Below are positions 6,873-16,502 of a DNA stretch of 41,277 nt, piece by piece. This DNA comes from a bacterium (GTDB lineage Bacteria; Myxococcota_A; Polyangia; Nannocystales; Nannocystaceae). A program made the translations under genes and the position numbers. The notes under the pieces were generated by a model. The model was not told the DNA's origin and ran no database searches. It saw only the letters and a program-made list of their open reading frames with translations. The stretch spans positions 1 through 41,277 of the forward strand of contig JANSYI010000052.1 of NCBI GenBank assembly GCA_024742475.1, read 5' to 3'. Within the stretch, counting starts at the first letter, position 1. Each line of letters opens with the position of its first letter.

Positions 6873-7174
6873 TTCTTACAGCCGAGCTCGGTTGCGATCG
6901 AACTCATCTGCGTCGCCAGCCGAATATCGAGGCCGGTGACGCCGCCGGCGTCGTGGGTCCATAGCTGGACCTCGACCTTGCCGTAGACGTTGTACCAGTT
7001 GGGGTGGTGGTCCATGGATTCGCAGACCATGCCGACGCGGACCATGAAGGCGATGGCGACGCTGAAGTTGGGGAAGTCGAAGCGGCGCGCGAGCTGGTTG
7101 GACGAGTACGTCCAGCCGGGAAGCTCGGCCAGGAACTCGGCCACCTGCTCGTCGCTCAGACGCGGGTTGCTCAT
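6869..7174 (-). CDS. phhB: Pterin-4a-carbinolamine dehydratase
   Basis: 101 residues, the normal length for PhhB/DCoH. The family motif E-x-x-x-H-H-P-x-W-x(5)-V...W-T-H-D...G-L-D is visible around residues 53-83, including the catalytic His pair of MDHHPNWYNVY. The enzyme dehydrates 4a-hydroxy-tetrahydropterin to quinonoid dihydropterin, recycling the cofactor of aromatic amino-acid hydroxylases. No phenylalanine hydroxylase is in the window, so it may serve a distant hydroxylase or another pterin (molybdopterin-type) role. It follows the M20 amidohydrolase by 9 bp and is probably co-transcribed with it. Confidence 0.92.
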   Translation of the reverse strand: MSNPRLSDEQVAEFLAELPGWTYSSNQLARRFDFPNFSVAIAFMVRVGMVCESMDHHPNWYNVYGKVEVQLWTHDAGGVTGLDIRLATQMSSIATELGCKN

Positions 7175-7183
7175 GCGGCGAGT

Positions 7184-8431
7184 CTACTGCACCAGGCCGG
7201 TGCGAATCGAGGCGACCACGGTCCGGATCCCGGTGCGGAGCGTCAGGTCGGGATCGGGCGCCCACCGATCGGAGTGCAAGCCCGGCAGGTCGGCGCCCTT
7301 CTTCCAGCGGGCGGGCTTGACGGCGCCGAGCTTCCACATGATCGCGGGCACGCCGAGCGCGGTGCCGAAGACCCCAAAGTCCTCGCCGCCGAGTGACGGC
7401 GCGTGGCGCTTGACCTTGTCGGCACCGAGCTCCTTTTCGAACGCGGCTCGAACCTTGCGCGTCCACTGCGGGTCGTTCTTGCACGAGGGGAGCCCGTCGC
7501 CGACCACGATGGTCGGCGGTTTGGGGGCCCGGTGGGCCTTGGCGACGTTCTTTGCGACCCGCTCGATCTCCGTGAGCAGGACCTTGCGGGTTTTCGGCCC
7601 GTAGGAACGGACGGTGAGCATCAGCGTCGCCGAGGGCGGGATGATGTTGCGCTTGGTGCCGCCGTCGAACTTGCCGACGGTCACCACCGCCTTCTCGTCG
7701 GGACGAAGGCGGCGCGAGACGATCGTCTGCAGCGCCATGACGATCTCCGCCCCGATGACGATCGGGTCGATGCTCTCGTGGGGGCGCGCGCCGTGGCCTC
7801 CCTTGCCGTGCACGACGATGTCCACCGAATCGACGTTGGCGTGGTGCGCCCCTTCGATGAGGCTCACCTGCCCCGCCGGGAGGTCGGCGGCGTCGTGCAG
7901 CGCCACTGCGAGGGTCGGCTTGCCGTGTTTCTTCAGCAGCCGCCCGAACGCACGATCGGCAACCATCGCCTTTGCACCCGCGCCGAGCTCTTCGGCGGGC
8001 TGACCGACGAAGATCACCGTGCCCGACCAGGTGTCGCGAGTGGCCGCCAGCACCGAGAGCGCCCCGATCGCCGTCGCCATGTGCACGTCGTGCCCGCACG
8101 CGTGCATGACCCCCGCGTTCTTGCTCGCATAGGGCAGACCCGTGGCCTCGGTGACGGGCAGGCCGTCCATGTCCGCCCGATACAGCACCGTCGGCCCCTC
8201 GCCCTTACCCTCGAGGATCGCGACGATGCCCGTGCCGCCGATGCCCTCGTGCACCTCGAGCCCCAAGCCGCGCAGGGCGTGCGCGAGGTGCTTGGCGGTC
8301 TGAACCTCCTTGTTCGAGAGCTCGGGATGGGCGTGAAACCACTCGTACTCCGCCCGCGCCGTTTTCGTCGCAGCATCCACGGGATCGGCCGAGGCGGCGG
8401 CGAGCATGAGCGACAGCGACAGCGACAGCAT
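7184..8431 (-). CDS. M20D-family amidohydrolase (HipO/IAA-amino-acid-hydrolase type), exported
   Basis: A zinc peptidase/amidohydrolase of the hippurate-hydrolase type, cleaving N-acyl amino acids. Of its 415 residues, 1-20 are hydrophobic (LSLSLSLMLAAASA), looking like a signal peptide without a strongly basic start. Metal-site motifs follow: FHAHPELSNKE near residue 32, YRADMDGLP, MHACGHDVHMA (Cys/His ligands) and GQPAEELGAGA (Glu base). The dimerisation domain includes VHGKGGHGARPHESIDPI, and the C-terminal metal-ligand region reads PSLGGEDFGVFG. An (AGCGAC)x3 hexamer at 8409-8426 encodes the Leu-Ser repeats of the signal. ATG at 8431 gives the longest signal; an internal Met at residue 9 is an alternative. 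A lipoprotein gene ends 27 bp upstream and phhB follows. The true substrate is unknown. Confidence 0.92.
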   Translation of the reverse strand: MLSLSLSLMLAAASADPVDAATKTARAEYEWFHAHPELSNKEVQTAKHLAHALRGLGLEVHEGIGGTGIVAILEGKGEGPTVLYRADMDGLPVTEATGLPYASKNAGVMHACGHDVHMATAIGALSVLAATRDTWSGTVIFVGQPAEELGAGAKAMVADRAFGRLLKKHGKPTLAVALHDAADLPAGQVSLIEGAHHANVDSVDIVVHGKGGHGARPHESIDPIVIGAEIVMALQTIVSRRLRPDEKAVVTVGKFDGGTKRNIIPPSATLMLTVRSYGPKTRKVLLTEIERVAKNVAKAHRAPKPPTIVVGDGLPSCKNDPQWTRKVRAAFEKELGADKVKRHAPSLGGEDFGVFGTALGVPAIMWKLGAVKPARWKKGADLPGLHSDRWAPDPDLTLRTGIRTVVASIRTGLVQ

Positions 8432-8458
8432 GGGCTGTACGATGCCGCACGGTCGGGA

Positions 8459-9181
8459 TCAGGGGCAACCGATGTCGCTCGGGAGCGGGATGTCGCCGGG
8501 GTCGGGATCGGGCCCGAGCGCGACGGGCATCGCGGCAAAGGTGCTGCCCTCCAGATCGATGTTGGCCGGCACGATGATCGCGCCGCTGACTCGGCCACAC
8601 AGGAGGTCCCCGACGAACTCGGCCTGGATCGTGATGTCGGCGACGACGTCGGATCCCGTGATCGGGTTGACTGCGCCCACCAGCTGGACCTCGGGCGCGA
8701 CGATGGTGATTAGCCCATCGGGTTCCGCTCGTCCTCCCAGCTCGATGATCGGAGGCGTGAGCTCGCGGGGGCTGTCGACCGACCCCACATCCAGCGAGAG
8801 CGGCGTGAGGCTCATGCCAACCGCGCCACCCTCGGCCTTGATCGTCCCCAAGAACTGAAACGGGGTGGTCTCGGCCACGATCGTCGCGATGCTGACGTAG
8901 TACTCGTCGCCGATCGCGACGCCGGTCGTAGAGGACGAGCGACCGTCGTCGCCCGAGTTGGTCTCCGAGGTGGCCGGCGACGTCGTGACCGGCGCCGTGG
9001 ACGAGCCCGGATCGGGATCCGGGTTGGGACCCGATACCGAGGTGCCGCCCCCGCCGACCGACGTCGAGCCCGCCGACGTGGAGCCGACTTCGGACATGGA
9101 TGTCCCCTCCTCGTCAGTGTCGACGGCCGGACCGCATGCGGCCAGCACCACCACGATCCATGAACAACAAGCCAATCTCAT
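8459..9181 (-). CDS. Putative lipoprotein with Thr/Ser/Gly-rich linker
   Basis: 240 residues. The signal peptide MRLACCSWIVVVLAACGP has a lipobox (LAAC). Residues 25-85 are a low-complexity Ser/Thr/Gly/Asp/Pro linker typical of surface-anchored myxobacterial lipoproteins. The remaining 150 residues look beta-rich with no family I recognise; they end in a Pro/Asp stretch and a single Cys. It is divergent from the giant gene with a 56-bp gap and probably leads the transcript with the amidohydrolase (27-bp gap). Confidence 0.75.
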   Translation of the reverse strand: MRLACCSWIVVVLAACGPAVDTDEEGTSMSEVGSTSAGSTSVGGGGTSVSGPNPDPDPGSSTAPVTTSPATSETNSGDDGRSSSTTGVAIGDEYYVSIATIVAETTPFQFLGTIKAEGGAVGMSLTPLSLDVGSVDSPRELTPPIIELGGRAEPDGLITIVAPEVQLVGAVNPITGSDVVADITIQAEFVGDLLCGRVSGAIIVPANIDLEGSTFAAMPVALGPDPDPGDIPLPSDIGCP

Positions 9182-9237
9182 CGTGCCAGTCTATCACGCG
9201 GCTGTTCGTGGACATCGAGCCGTGATACCCGGATCCG

Positions 9238-12200
9238 GTGACGCGTGTCCTCGCGGTCTGCTGGTTGATCCTGTTCTCCGCCTGCGCTGGTCGGCTCGAT
9301 CGTCCACGGGCGCTGACGGCGAAGGACATCGAGCGACACGAAGCGCTCGCGCCTGACGACCACCGCGGCCGCGCTCGGTTTGCGTTCGACCTCGGGTTTC
9401 GCACCGACGCCGTGTTCCACGCGTCGCAGTGGCTCGAGCAGGCCAAGACGCGGGCGCTGCTCGCCGAGGCCGAAGGTGCCGATGCCGCGACGCGCCGATC
9501 TGCGGAGCGCGACCTGGGCCGCGCGATCGACCAGGCCCTGGCCACGGGCCGCCGCTTTGGCGCCGGGTCGCTCGTCATCGACGCATCGCTCGCCCGCAGC
9601 CGCCCGCGGGTCGATGACCTCGCCTGGGGCTGCGAGCACACCACCTACTGGTCCGGGGACCCCGTCGCCCTGCTCGACGCCACCGCGAGCGATCCGGACG
9701 CCTGGCTGTCCGCGTGGGCGCTCGCCGAGCGATGGGCGGTCGCCGAGCAGGACTACGTGCCTCCCGGATCGGTCCTGCGCAAGCTCGGCGTCCGCGGCAA
9801 CGACGTCCGATGGGCTCTCCTGCGCGACGAGCTCGGCGCCGGGGCGCTCTCTCAGCGCGCCGTCGAACTCGCCGCGACGATCGCCAAACACGACCCCACC
9901 GACGTTCCCGCGCGGGTGCTGCTCGAGCTTCGAGAGGCGATGAAGGACGGAAGCTTCGTCCCCGACGCAGACGTCTTCGGCGACCAGACCACCCCCTCCC
10001 CCAACGTGTCGTCGATCTCGCGGGCGCGCCGACGCGCCGAGACGTACACCGACGCTCCGGCCGCGCGGCTGCACTACGCGCAGCTGCTGCTCGAGGCCGG
10101 TCTGTCTGGCGACGCCTTGGCGATGCTCGAAGCGTCCGAGCCGCGATGGACGAGCGAGACCCAACGCGACCTTGCGGCCCTGCTCGAGGCGCTCGCACGC
10201 GTACGCGCGGGCCAGCCCGAGCCCTACGACGACTGGCGCGCACGACACCGCGGCGCTTCGACGCTCGCGGCCGACCGTTCGCTCGAACGCTGGCGACTGT
10301 CCACCGTGCGCGCCGACGCGATCCCGGCAGCTGACACGCCGTTGGGCTCGTCACTGGTAGACGCGCTCGCTCGACGCGTGTCGCAACGCGACGCACAGCT
10401 GTCTCCGGCCGCGCTCGTGCGGGCGATGGGTGCCGGATCGATGGGCCGCAAGGACCGCGCCTGGGTTCGAGATCGACTCGGCGGAGACTACGGCTTCGTC
10501 GAGCACTGCCTGGGCGAGGGCGGCGAGCCGGTCGACTGCGCGAGCATCGTCGTCGCGCCGTGGAAACACGCCGCATGGATTCTCTCGGAATTCGGCCTCG
10601 ACCACGCGGCCGCCGACGACGTGTTCCTCTGGCTCGACGCCGACGCCCTCGACGCGCCCGCACAGCGGGCCATGGAGTCCGCCCGCGACACCACGCTCGC
10701 CCTGTCGTCCACCTTCACTTCGAGCTACGTGCGCGCCCTGATCGAGCGGGGTGACCTCGAAGGCGCCGACGCTTGGCTCGGCCGCTTCGGAGCCTCGCTC
10801 AGCCCCGAACGCCTCGCGGGACTGCAGCTCACGCTCGCCGACCACATGGCGGGCCGAACGCAACACGTCCCCTACGCCGTTCTCGTCTCCGACTGGCCCA
10901 CGCAGTCGGCAGGCTACGGGTCCTCGGGCGATGGTGACGGCGCCCTGTCGAGCGAGTCGGGCTGGGTCACGAAGCTGGAGACTGCCGAGGCGTTGGTGTT
11001 CGACGACGACTTCGCGCGCGCCGAGGCGATCTACCTCGAGGTGGCCGAGGGCGCGCCCGAGCCAGCGCGAGGGATGTTGCTGGGGCTCGCCGCGCGTGCA
11101 GCCTTCGAGGCCGGCGACTCGGCGGGCGCGGCCTCGCATGTGTCGGGCATTCGCGCAGACGCGCCGGAGCGCCGCGAGGTCGAAGCCCTGCTCGCCGCTC
11201 GCCAAGGAGACCCATCCAGCGCGCAAAGGATCCTGCTCGACCTGTGGCCTGAGCGCCCCAGCGCGTCCGCACACCTCCTCGCGCTCGGTGTGTCGCTGCA
11301 GACCGCACCCGCCCTCGAAGCGTTCGCGGAGCACGGCTCGCTCTCCTGGACCGTGCGGGCGGCGGTCGACGATGGCTCGATCACGACGCTTCAATCGCTG
11401 GCCGACGCCGAGACGCTCGCGGACGACCCATCGCGGGCGTGGGCGCAAGCCTCGTCCCTCGCCCCCGCCATGATCCCGCTCGCGGTCGAGCACGGAAACG
11501 AACTGCTGCGCGCCGCGGTCCGCCACGACGACGCGCGCCCCATCGCGAGCACGCTCCTCGCGTTGCACCGCCGCACCGCAACTCCACCACGCAGCGTGAT
11601 GCTGGAGCTGATGCTACTGACCGGCGAGCACGGCGAGGCGCTGTCGATGGCGCGCTCCGAGGTTCCCGAGGCCGGCATCGTCCCGCTCGCATCCACGAGC
11701 GGCCCCGTCCGGCTTCACCTTGCCGGGCAGCAGGGCGTGCTCACGCCCGAGGCGCTCTGGCGCGAGTGGCGGTGGCGGGCAGACCTGGGCGAAGAGGAAC
11801 ACCACGACGCACTGCTGGGCCGCGCGGAGGGACCACTGCTGGGCTACGCGTGCATGCTGTTGAGCGACCTGCCCGGTGACACGCGAGCGCTGCCCACCTG
11901 CAAGAAGGCCTGGGAGGCCGAGAAGAAGGACAGCTGGCAGTCGGCGGTCAACTACACGTTCCTGCTGCTGCAGCTGGACGTGCCGCCGCCGGGTGTCTTG
12001 GCGATGGTTTTCGAGACCACCCCGCCGCCGCCCTACCAGCCCTCCGGCCCACCTCTGCGCGACCGAGCCGACGTCGCCGTGCTCCACCAGAACCTCGCGG
12101 CGTGGCTGTCGCTCGGTGGCGAACACGAACGCGCAGCCCAAGCGAGCATCGACGGCTACGCGCACGCCCCCTCGACGTTCCTCACCAAGAACGACGTCCC

Positions 12201-15200
12201 CGAAGCCGAGTACTCCACGCGCTCGGAGCACGCGCACCTCGGCACCCTTCGCAGCCGGGACGCCGACGCGGCCACCCTGCACGGGCGACTCGCCTATCAG
12301 TCACTCCGCGGCTTGCGACCCGACGTGGCCTCGCACTACGCCAAGGTGAGCGCGGCGCTTCCCATGACCGACGCGCAGCTTGGAGGACCGCTCGCGGCGG
12401 CCCGAGCCCGAGCGCTGGCCCCGATGATGGCCGACGACCTCGAGGCGGAGCGCATCCCCGCGGACGTCCTGGGCAGCGTCGTCGCCGCGGCCTATGACTC
12501 CGAGGACGTGACGGCCACGCTCGCGCCCGTCTTCACCGAGCATCCCGACTCCGCCTTCGTTCGCGTGCTGATGGCCGAGTCCGACAGCGAGGAGGGGCGC
12601 ACCGAGCTCGCGCTCGATCGCCTGAAACCGCTCGAGGCGGCCTACCCGTCCAACGACCTCGTCGCAATCGTCGGGGCCAAGGCGCGCGTGGTCGCGGGCG
12701 ACCTGGACGGCGCCAAGGCGCGATACGCCCAGGCCTTTGCCGCTCGGCCCGACTCGCTCCTGCTCGAGCATGCGGAGCTCACCGAGGAAGTGGTCGGCGC
12801 CAGGCCCGACGTTCCCCCGTGGTTTCGCTCGCCCACCGCCTTCGACGGCCGCCTGTCGAGCGTGTCCACGCGGGACATGATGGACCTCGTCCCCCGCTAC
12901 CAGAGCCACACCGAAGTGGGCGCCGACGCGTTCTTCCCGCTCGCTTGGGAAGCGCACGACGGGCCGATGAGCGCACGCAGTGCTGCGGGCGCGTGGGTGA
13001 GCGTCGAACAAGACGCCCGTGCGTCGCGCTGCGTCGGGATCGAGTGTCTTCGAGACACACTCGACTCCCTCGAACGTCGGGGCTACACGACGCACTTCGT
13101 CCGCACGGCCGAGATCGCCGCGGGCACGGCGACCGACGCGGCCCTCAGCGACTCGACGCAGGTCTGGCTCATGACCTCGGTGCCGCTGGGAGGTCGCGTC
13201 TTCACGCTGCTGGGCTCGGCGCCGCACGCCCAGGCCGAGTCCCTGGTCACCGCGTTCGCGCTCCTGCGACGCAGCTTTGCCCCGCTCGACGCCGTCGTTC
13301 CGTCCTTCTCCGCCGCGAGCCTGCGCGCTGACGGCCGCACGCTGGTGGATCGCAGCCGGCTGAAGGCTCGGCTCGAAGCCGGCGCATCGCACGGTGCTGG
13401 CTGCCCCATCACCGCGACGCTCAGCGACGCCGCCCCGGCGAGCGCCGCGGAGCTCGTGCTCGACATCTATCTCGCCTCCGCCGACCCGCAGCGACGCCAC
13501 GATGTGCTCTCGTGCGCGAAGCCGGGTTCACGCGCGGCACGGCGCCTGGCCCTCGCAGCGCTGCTCGACGACGACGCGCGCCTGCACGAGTGGGGCGCGC
13601 TCGCCGTACGACATCACCCCAGCCGCGCCATCGACGACGCCAAGCACCTCATCCCGATGGGCATTCCCCTCTCGGCCCCCGGGTACTTCGACCGGGAAGA
13701 GGCGAGCCCCCGCGGCAGGATCGAGCTCGGCCTCAACCTGCCCGAGGCCAGCGCGCGGCGATGGATGCTGTCGCTGAAGTCCTCCAAAGACCACGACGCC
13801 AGGGTGGACGCGTGGGTGATCGCCTCGCAGCGCCCCGAGCTCGTGGACCTGGGCGAGGCCGAACGCGTCGCCCGCGAGGCCGACACCGATATCGCGTTCC
13901 TCGCCTTGGACGTGCTCGAGCTCCGTGACACGCCGCGCTTTGCAGCGGCCGTGCGCGCTCGACTCGACGCCCTCGACCCCGACACGCTCGACGAGAACCG
14001 CTACTGGGAGGCTCGCGCCCTCGCGTACGGGCTGGTGGAGCTGGCCGAAGGCGAGGACGAAGCTCGGCTGAAGGCCGCCGCCAAGCGGTTCGAGGGCCCG
14101 GGCAAGCGGCGCAAGGCCATCGCCAAGACGCTGCGCCGTTTTGCGCAGTGGCACGCCGAGGCGCGTCGCGGGGAGCCTTCGGGCGCCGACCCGTTCAGCG
14201 CGGCACAACGCACCGACACAAAGCGCCCGCGCCCCGCTCGCTCCCTGGCGCAGCTGCAGCGCGCGCCCTTGGCCGAGCTCCTCCCCACGCGGCACTGGAC
14301 CTTCGCCAGAGTCGCCTCCCCGGGTCTGTTCGCCAGCACCGTCTTCGACCTGACGCAGCGTCTCGAACCGAGCGACCCCACGCAGCGCCTCATGGTCGAC
14401 CGCGCCGTCGAAACGATCCGACAGTCCAACGGTTTCGACGCGCTGCTCGCCGGCGGCGGCCTCGACCTCTCGGCCCCCATCGAGTGCGCGAGCATGGCCG
14501 GCGACAGCGGATTCATCTGCGCCGCCACGGTCCGCGACCGCGCTGCGCTGCTGACCGAGCTCGGTCGGCGCGGCTACGGGTCCGACGCAGGCCTGGCCAT
14601 CGTGCTCCGCCTGTCCAACGGCATGGGGCTGCTGCCCGTCGGACTGAGCGTGCTCCCAGCGCTGCTGCACCAGCTGGTCTACGACGCGATCGACGACGAC
14701 GAGACGACGGCCGAAGACGAAGATCCCAAGCAACGCAGGTACGAGCGGCTTCGCCACCGCGTGACCGTCGCTGGGCACCCGCTCGAGTACTACGCGACCA
14801 TCGAAGCCGAGGAGGGCTCTGTCAGCACCGACGCCGAGCGCTACCTCTTCGCCGGAGACCGCGTGTTGGTGTTCTCCAACGACTTCATGGCCCGCCGCGT
14901 CCTCTTCCAGCCCGAGCCCGGGACGCCGAGCCTCGCGGACGACCCCGAGTTCATCGCGCTGACCCGCGACTGGAAGGATGGCAGCGCGCTGCAGGCCGCC
15001 TCCATGGGCCTGAGTTCCCCCATCGACGACGCAAACGTCGCCAGCGAAGTGGTTGCCGACGGCAAGGGCATCGCGTTCCGCTACTCGGCCACGGCCGACG
15101 CGAAGATCCCCGACATGACCAACGCACGCGCCCACCTGCCTCCGGGCTCGGTCAGCACGCTCGTGGTCGGCTATCCCGAGCAGGCCGACGACGACGACCT

Positions 15201-16479
15201 GCCCGAGCTCGAGGAGATGAAGCTCGCCGCCGGCGACGTCGTGCCCCCGGTCGGGCTCCTGACCGTGAGCTCGGGCGCTGCGTTCGGCTGGTACCCCGCC
15301 CCCGGCGACAGCCTGTGGAGTCAGTGGGTGCTCGTGCTGCCCCAGAACCCGAACCTGGCCAAGGCCACCAAGAAGGAGGGCGTCCGCGCCGCTGGCCAAG
15401 CACCCAAGCAGTCGAGCGGTCGGTGGTGGTACGGCAGGGTCGATGGGCTGCTCGTCCTCGCGAGCAACGAGCACCTCGCCCGCCTTGCCCTCGAGCGCCC
15501 CTCGGCGAGCAAGGGCGGCAAGCACCTCCTGGGGCGCGGCACGTTCGACGGCGAAGAGGCGTCCAAAGTCGTCGCTCGACTCCCGAGCACGGCTCCGGAC
15601 CTGGAGCGGATGATGCTGCGGTTCTTCGCCGGCATCGTCGGCATCGTCGAAGACGTGGGGTTCGAGGCGACGTGGGACCCGAGCACCCGGGTGGGCAGCA
15701 TGCAGGGACGCATCTCGCTGCGGCTGCGCGATCGAGACGCCACCGAGGTCGTCGACCAGTGGCTCGCGTCGGCGAGGTTCCGCAACGCCGCCGCCCTGCC
15801 CCGCTCGCTGGGCGCCGACGAAGCCGAGGGCACGCTCCGGTTCTCGCTTTCGGTCGGAGACGCCACCGCGTTCGCGGACCAGTCGGTGTTTCCCTCGGCG
15901 CGCGTGTCGACACGCATCGTCGATGACACCCACCTCGAGATCACCGTCCGCGCCAAGGCGCTCGACAAGGACGCCACCGAGGTGCTGACCGAGTCGCGCG
16001 AGAAGGCCCTGCTCGACACCTCCAGCGCGCTGCGCATCCACGACCCCGCGATCGAGAAGATCCGCGACACCCTCACCAAGCCCTCGATGACCCCGGCCGA
16101 CAAGGCCAAGGCCATCACCGCCTGGGTCCACGAGCGCATCGCCTACGAGGTGACCCCACGCTCCATCGACGCCACCGAGATCCTCGAGGTGGGCCGCGGC
16201 GACTGCAGCGAGTACTCGCGCCTGAGCGTCTCACTGCTTCGTGCCGCGGGCGTGCCCGCCGAGGTCCGCAGCGGCATGGCCGCGCAGGGGAGCGAGATGG
16301 TCGCCCACGCCTGGGTCGCCTACCACGACGGCACGCGATGGCACGAGCTCGACCCGACCTGGGGTCGCATGTCGGTCACCGCCGGGCACATCCCACTCGA
16401 GGTCACCGACGTGCTCGCGCTGATCTCGTTGAACCAGCTGGAGATCGAGACGATCGAGTCGGTGAGCGCGACGCCCTGA
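9238..16479 (+). CDS. Giant lipoprotein with alpha-helical repeats and C-terminal transglutaminase-like domain
   Basis: A 2413-residue exported protein. GTG start; the signal MTRVLAVCWLILFSAC has its lipobox Cys at residue 16. Residues of about 20-1160 are dense alpha-helical repeats rich in Ala, Leu and Glu (TPR-like). About 1180-1400 is a mixed alpha/beta region that looks like a paralog-type domain, and about 1430-1690 is again helical. About 1700-2230 is a beta-rich section with Gly/Asp-rich loops whose family I cannot name. The C-terminus (about 2260-2413) is a transglutaminase-like cysteine-protease fold with the triad Cys2323 (GDCSEYS), His2357 (VAHAWVAYHDG) and Asp2372 (ELDPTWG). Known transglutaminase-core proteins act as proteases, cross-linkers or peptidoglycan/peptide amidases, so the substrate is inference. 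It is divergent from the minus-strand lipoprotein at 8459 and convergent with the AGCS gene. The frame is uninterrupted across 7.2 kb, so this is one intact gene. Confidence 0.9.
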   Translation: MTRVLAVCWLILFSACAGRLDRPRALTAKDIERHEALAPDDHRGRARFAFDLGFRTDAVFHASQWLEQAKTRALLAEAEGADAATRRSAERDLGRAIDQALATGRRFGAGSLVIDASLARSRPRVDDLAWGCEHTTYWSGDPVALLDATASDPDAWLSAWALAERWAVAEQDYVPPGSVLRKLGVRGNDVRWALLRDELGAGALSQRAVELAATIAKHDPTDVPARVLLELREAMKDGSFVPDADVFGDQTTPSPNVSSISRARRRAETYTDAPAARLHYAQLLLEAGLSGDALAMLEASEPRWTSETQRDLAALLEALARVRAGQPEPYDDWRARHRGASTLAADRSLERWRLSTVRADAIPAADTPLGSSLVDALARRVSQRDAQLSPAALVRAMGAGSMGRKDRAWVRDRLGGDYGFVEHCLGEGGEPVDCASIVVAPWKHAAWILSEFGLDHAAADDVFLWLDADALDAPAQRAMESARDTTLALSSTFTSSYVRALIERGDLEGADAWLGRFGASLSPERLAGLQLTLADHMAGRTQHVPYAVLVSDWPTQSAGYGSSGDGDGALSSESGWVTKLETAEALVFDDDFARAEAIYLEVAEGAPEPARGMLLGLAARAAFEAGDSAGAASHVSGIRADAPERREVEALLAARQGDPSSAQRILLDLWPERPSASAHLLALGVSLQTAPALEAFAEHGSLSWTVRAAVDDGSITTLQSLADAETLADDPSRAWAQASSLAPAMIPLAVEHGNELLRAAVRHDDARPIASTLLALHRRTATPPRSVMLELMLLTGEHGEALSMARSEVPEAGIVPLASTSGPVRLHLAGQQGVLTPEALWREWRWRADLGEEEHHDALLGRAEGPLLGYACMLLSDLPGDTRALPTCKKAWEAEKKDSWQSAVNYTFLLLQLDVPPPGVLAMVFETTPPPPYQPSGPPLRDRADVAVLHQNLAAWLSLGGEHERAAQASIDGYAHAPSTFLTKNDVPEAEYSTRSEHAHLGTLRSRDADAATLHGRLAYQSLRGLRPDVASHYAKVSAALPMTDAQLGGPLAAARARALAPMMADDLEAERIPADVLGSVVAAAYDSEDVTATLAPVFTEHPDSAFVRVLMAESDSEEGRTELALDRLKPLEAAYPSNDLVAIVGAKARVVAGDLDGAKARYAQAFAARPDSLLLEHAELTEEVVGARPDVPPWFRSPTAFDGRLSSVSTRDMMDLVPRYQSHTEVGADAFFPLAWEAHDGPMSARSAAGAWVSVEQDARASRCVGIECLRDTLDSLERRGYTTHFVRTAEIAAGTATDAALSDSTQVWLMTSVPLGGRVFTLLGSAPHAQAESLVTAFALLRRSFAPLDAVVPSFSAASLRADGRTLVDRSRLKARLEAGASHGAGCPITATLSDAAPASAAELVLDIYLASADPQRRHDVLSCAKPGSRAARRLALAALLDDDARLHEWGALAVRHHPSRAIDDAKHLIPMGIPLSAPGYFDREEASPRGRIELGLNLPEASARRWMLSLKSSKDHDARVDAWVIASQRPELVDLGEAERVAREADTDIAFLALDVLELRDTPRFAAAVRARLDALDPDTLDENRYWEARALAYGLVELAEGEDEARLKAAAKRFEGPGKRRKAIAKTLRRFAQWHAEARRGEPSGADPFSAAQRTDTKRPRPARSLAQLQRAPLAELLPTRHWTFARVASPGLFASTVFDLTQRLEPSDPTQRLMVDRAVETIRQSNGFDALLAGGGLDLSAPIECASMAGDSGFICAATVRDRAALLTELGRRGYGSDAGLAIVLRLSNGMGLLPVGLSVLPALLHQLVYDAIDDDETTAEDEDPKQRRYERLRHRVTVAGHPLEYYATIEAEEGSVSTDAERYLFAGDRVLVFSNDFMARRVLFQPEPGTPSLADDPEFIALTRDWKDGSALQAASMGLSSPIDDANVASEVVADGKGIAFRYSATADAKIPDMTNARAHLPPGSVSTLVVGYPEQADDDDLPELEEMKLAAGDVVPPVGLLTVSSGAAFGWYPAPGDSLWSQWVLVLPQNPNLAKATKKEGVRAAGQAPKQSSGRWWYGRVDGLLVLASNEHLARLALERPSASKGGKHLLGRGTFDGEEASKVVARLPSTAPDLERMMLRFFAGIVGIVEDVGFEATWDPSTRVGSMQGRISLRLRDRDATEVVDQWLASARFRNAAALPRSLGADEAEGTLRFSLSVGDATAFADQSVFPSARVSTRIVDDTHLEITVRAKALDKDATEVLTESREKALLDTSSALRIHDPAIEKIRDTLTKPSMTPADKAKAITAWVHERIAYEVTPRSIDATEILEVGRGDCSEYSRLSVSLLRAAGVPAEVRSGMAAQGSEMVAHAWVAYHDGTRWHELDPTWGRMSVTAGHIPLEVTDVLALISLNQLEIETIESVSATP

Positions 16480-16502
16480 CTACAGCCCTACGTCACCCAC
16501 AC

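Noticed and set aside
6757..6939. Small plus-strand gene containing the RDD end fragment
   Set aside because: It is the second copy of the 81-bp repeat joined to antisense sequence of neighbours, with no promoter or ribosome binding site; treated as a fragment.
13528..16131. Long minus-strand open frame inside the giant lipoprotein gene
   Set aside because: Antisense of a gene with signal peptide, lipobox and catalytic triad; low-complexity Arg/Gly/Ala translation is what high-GC codon bias yields.
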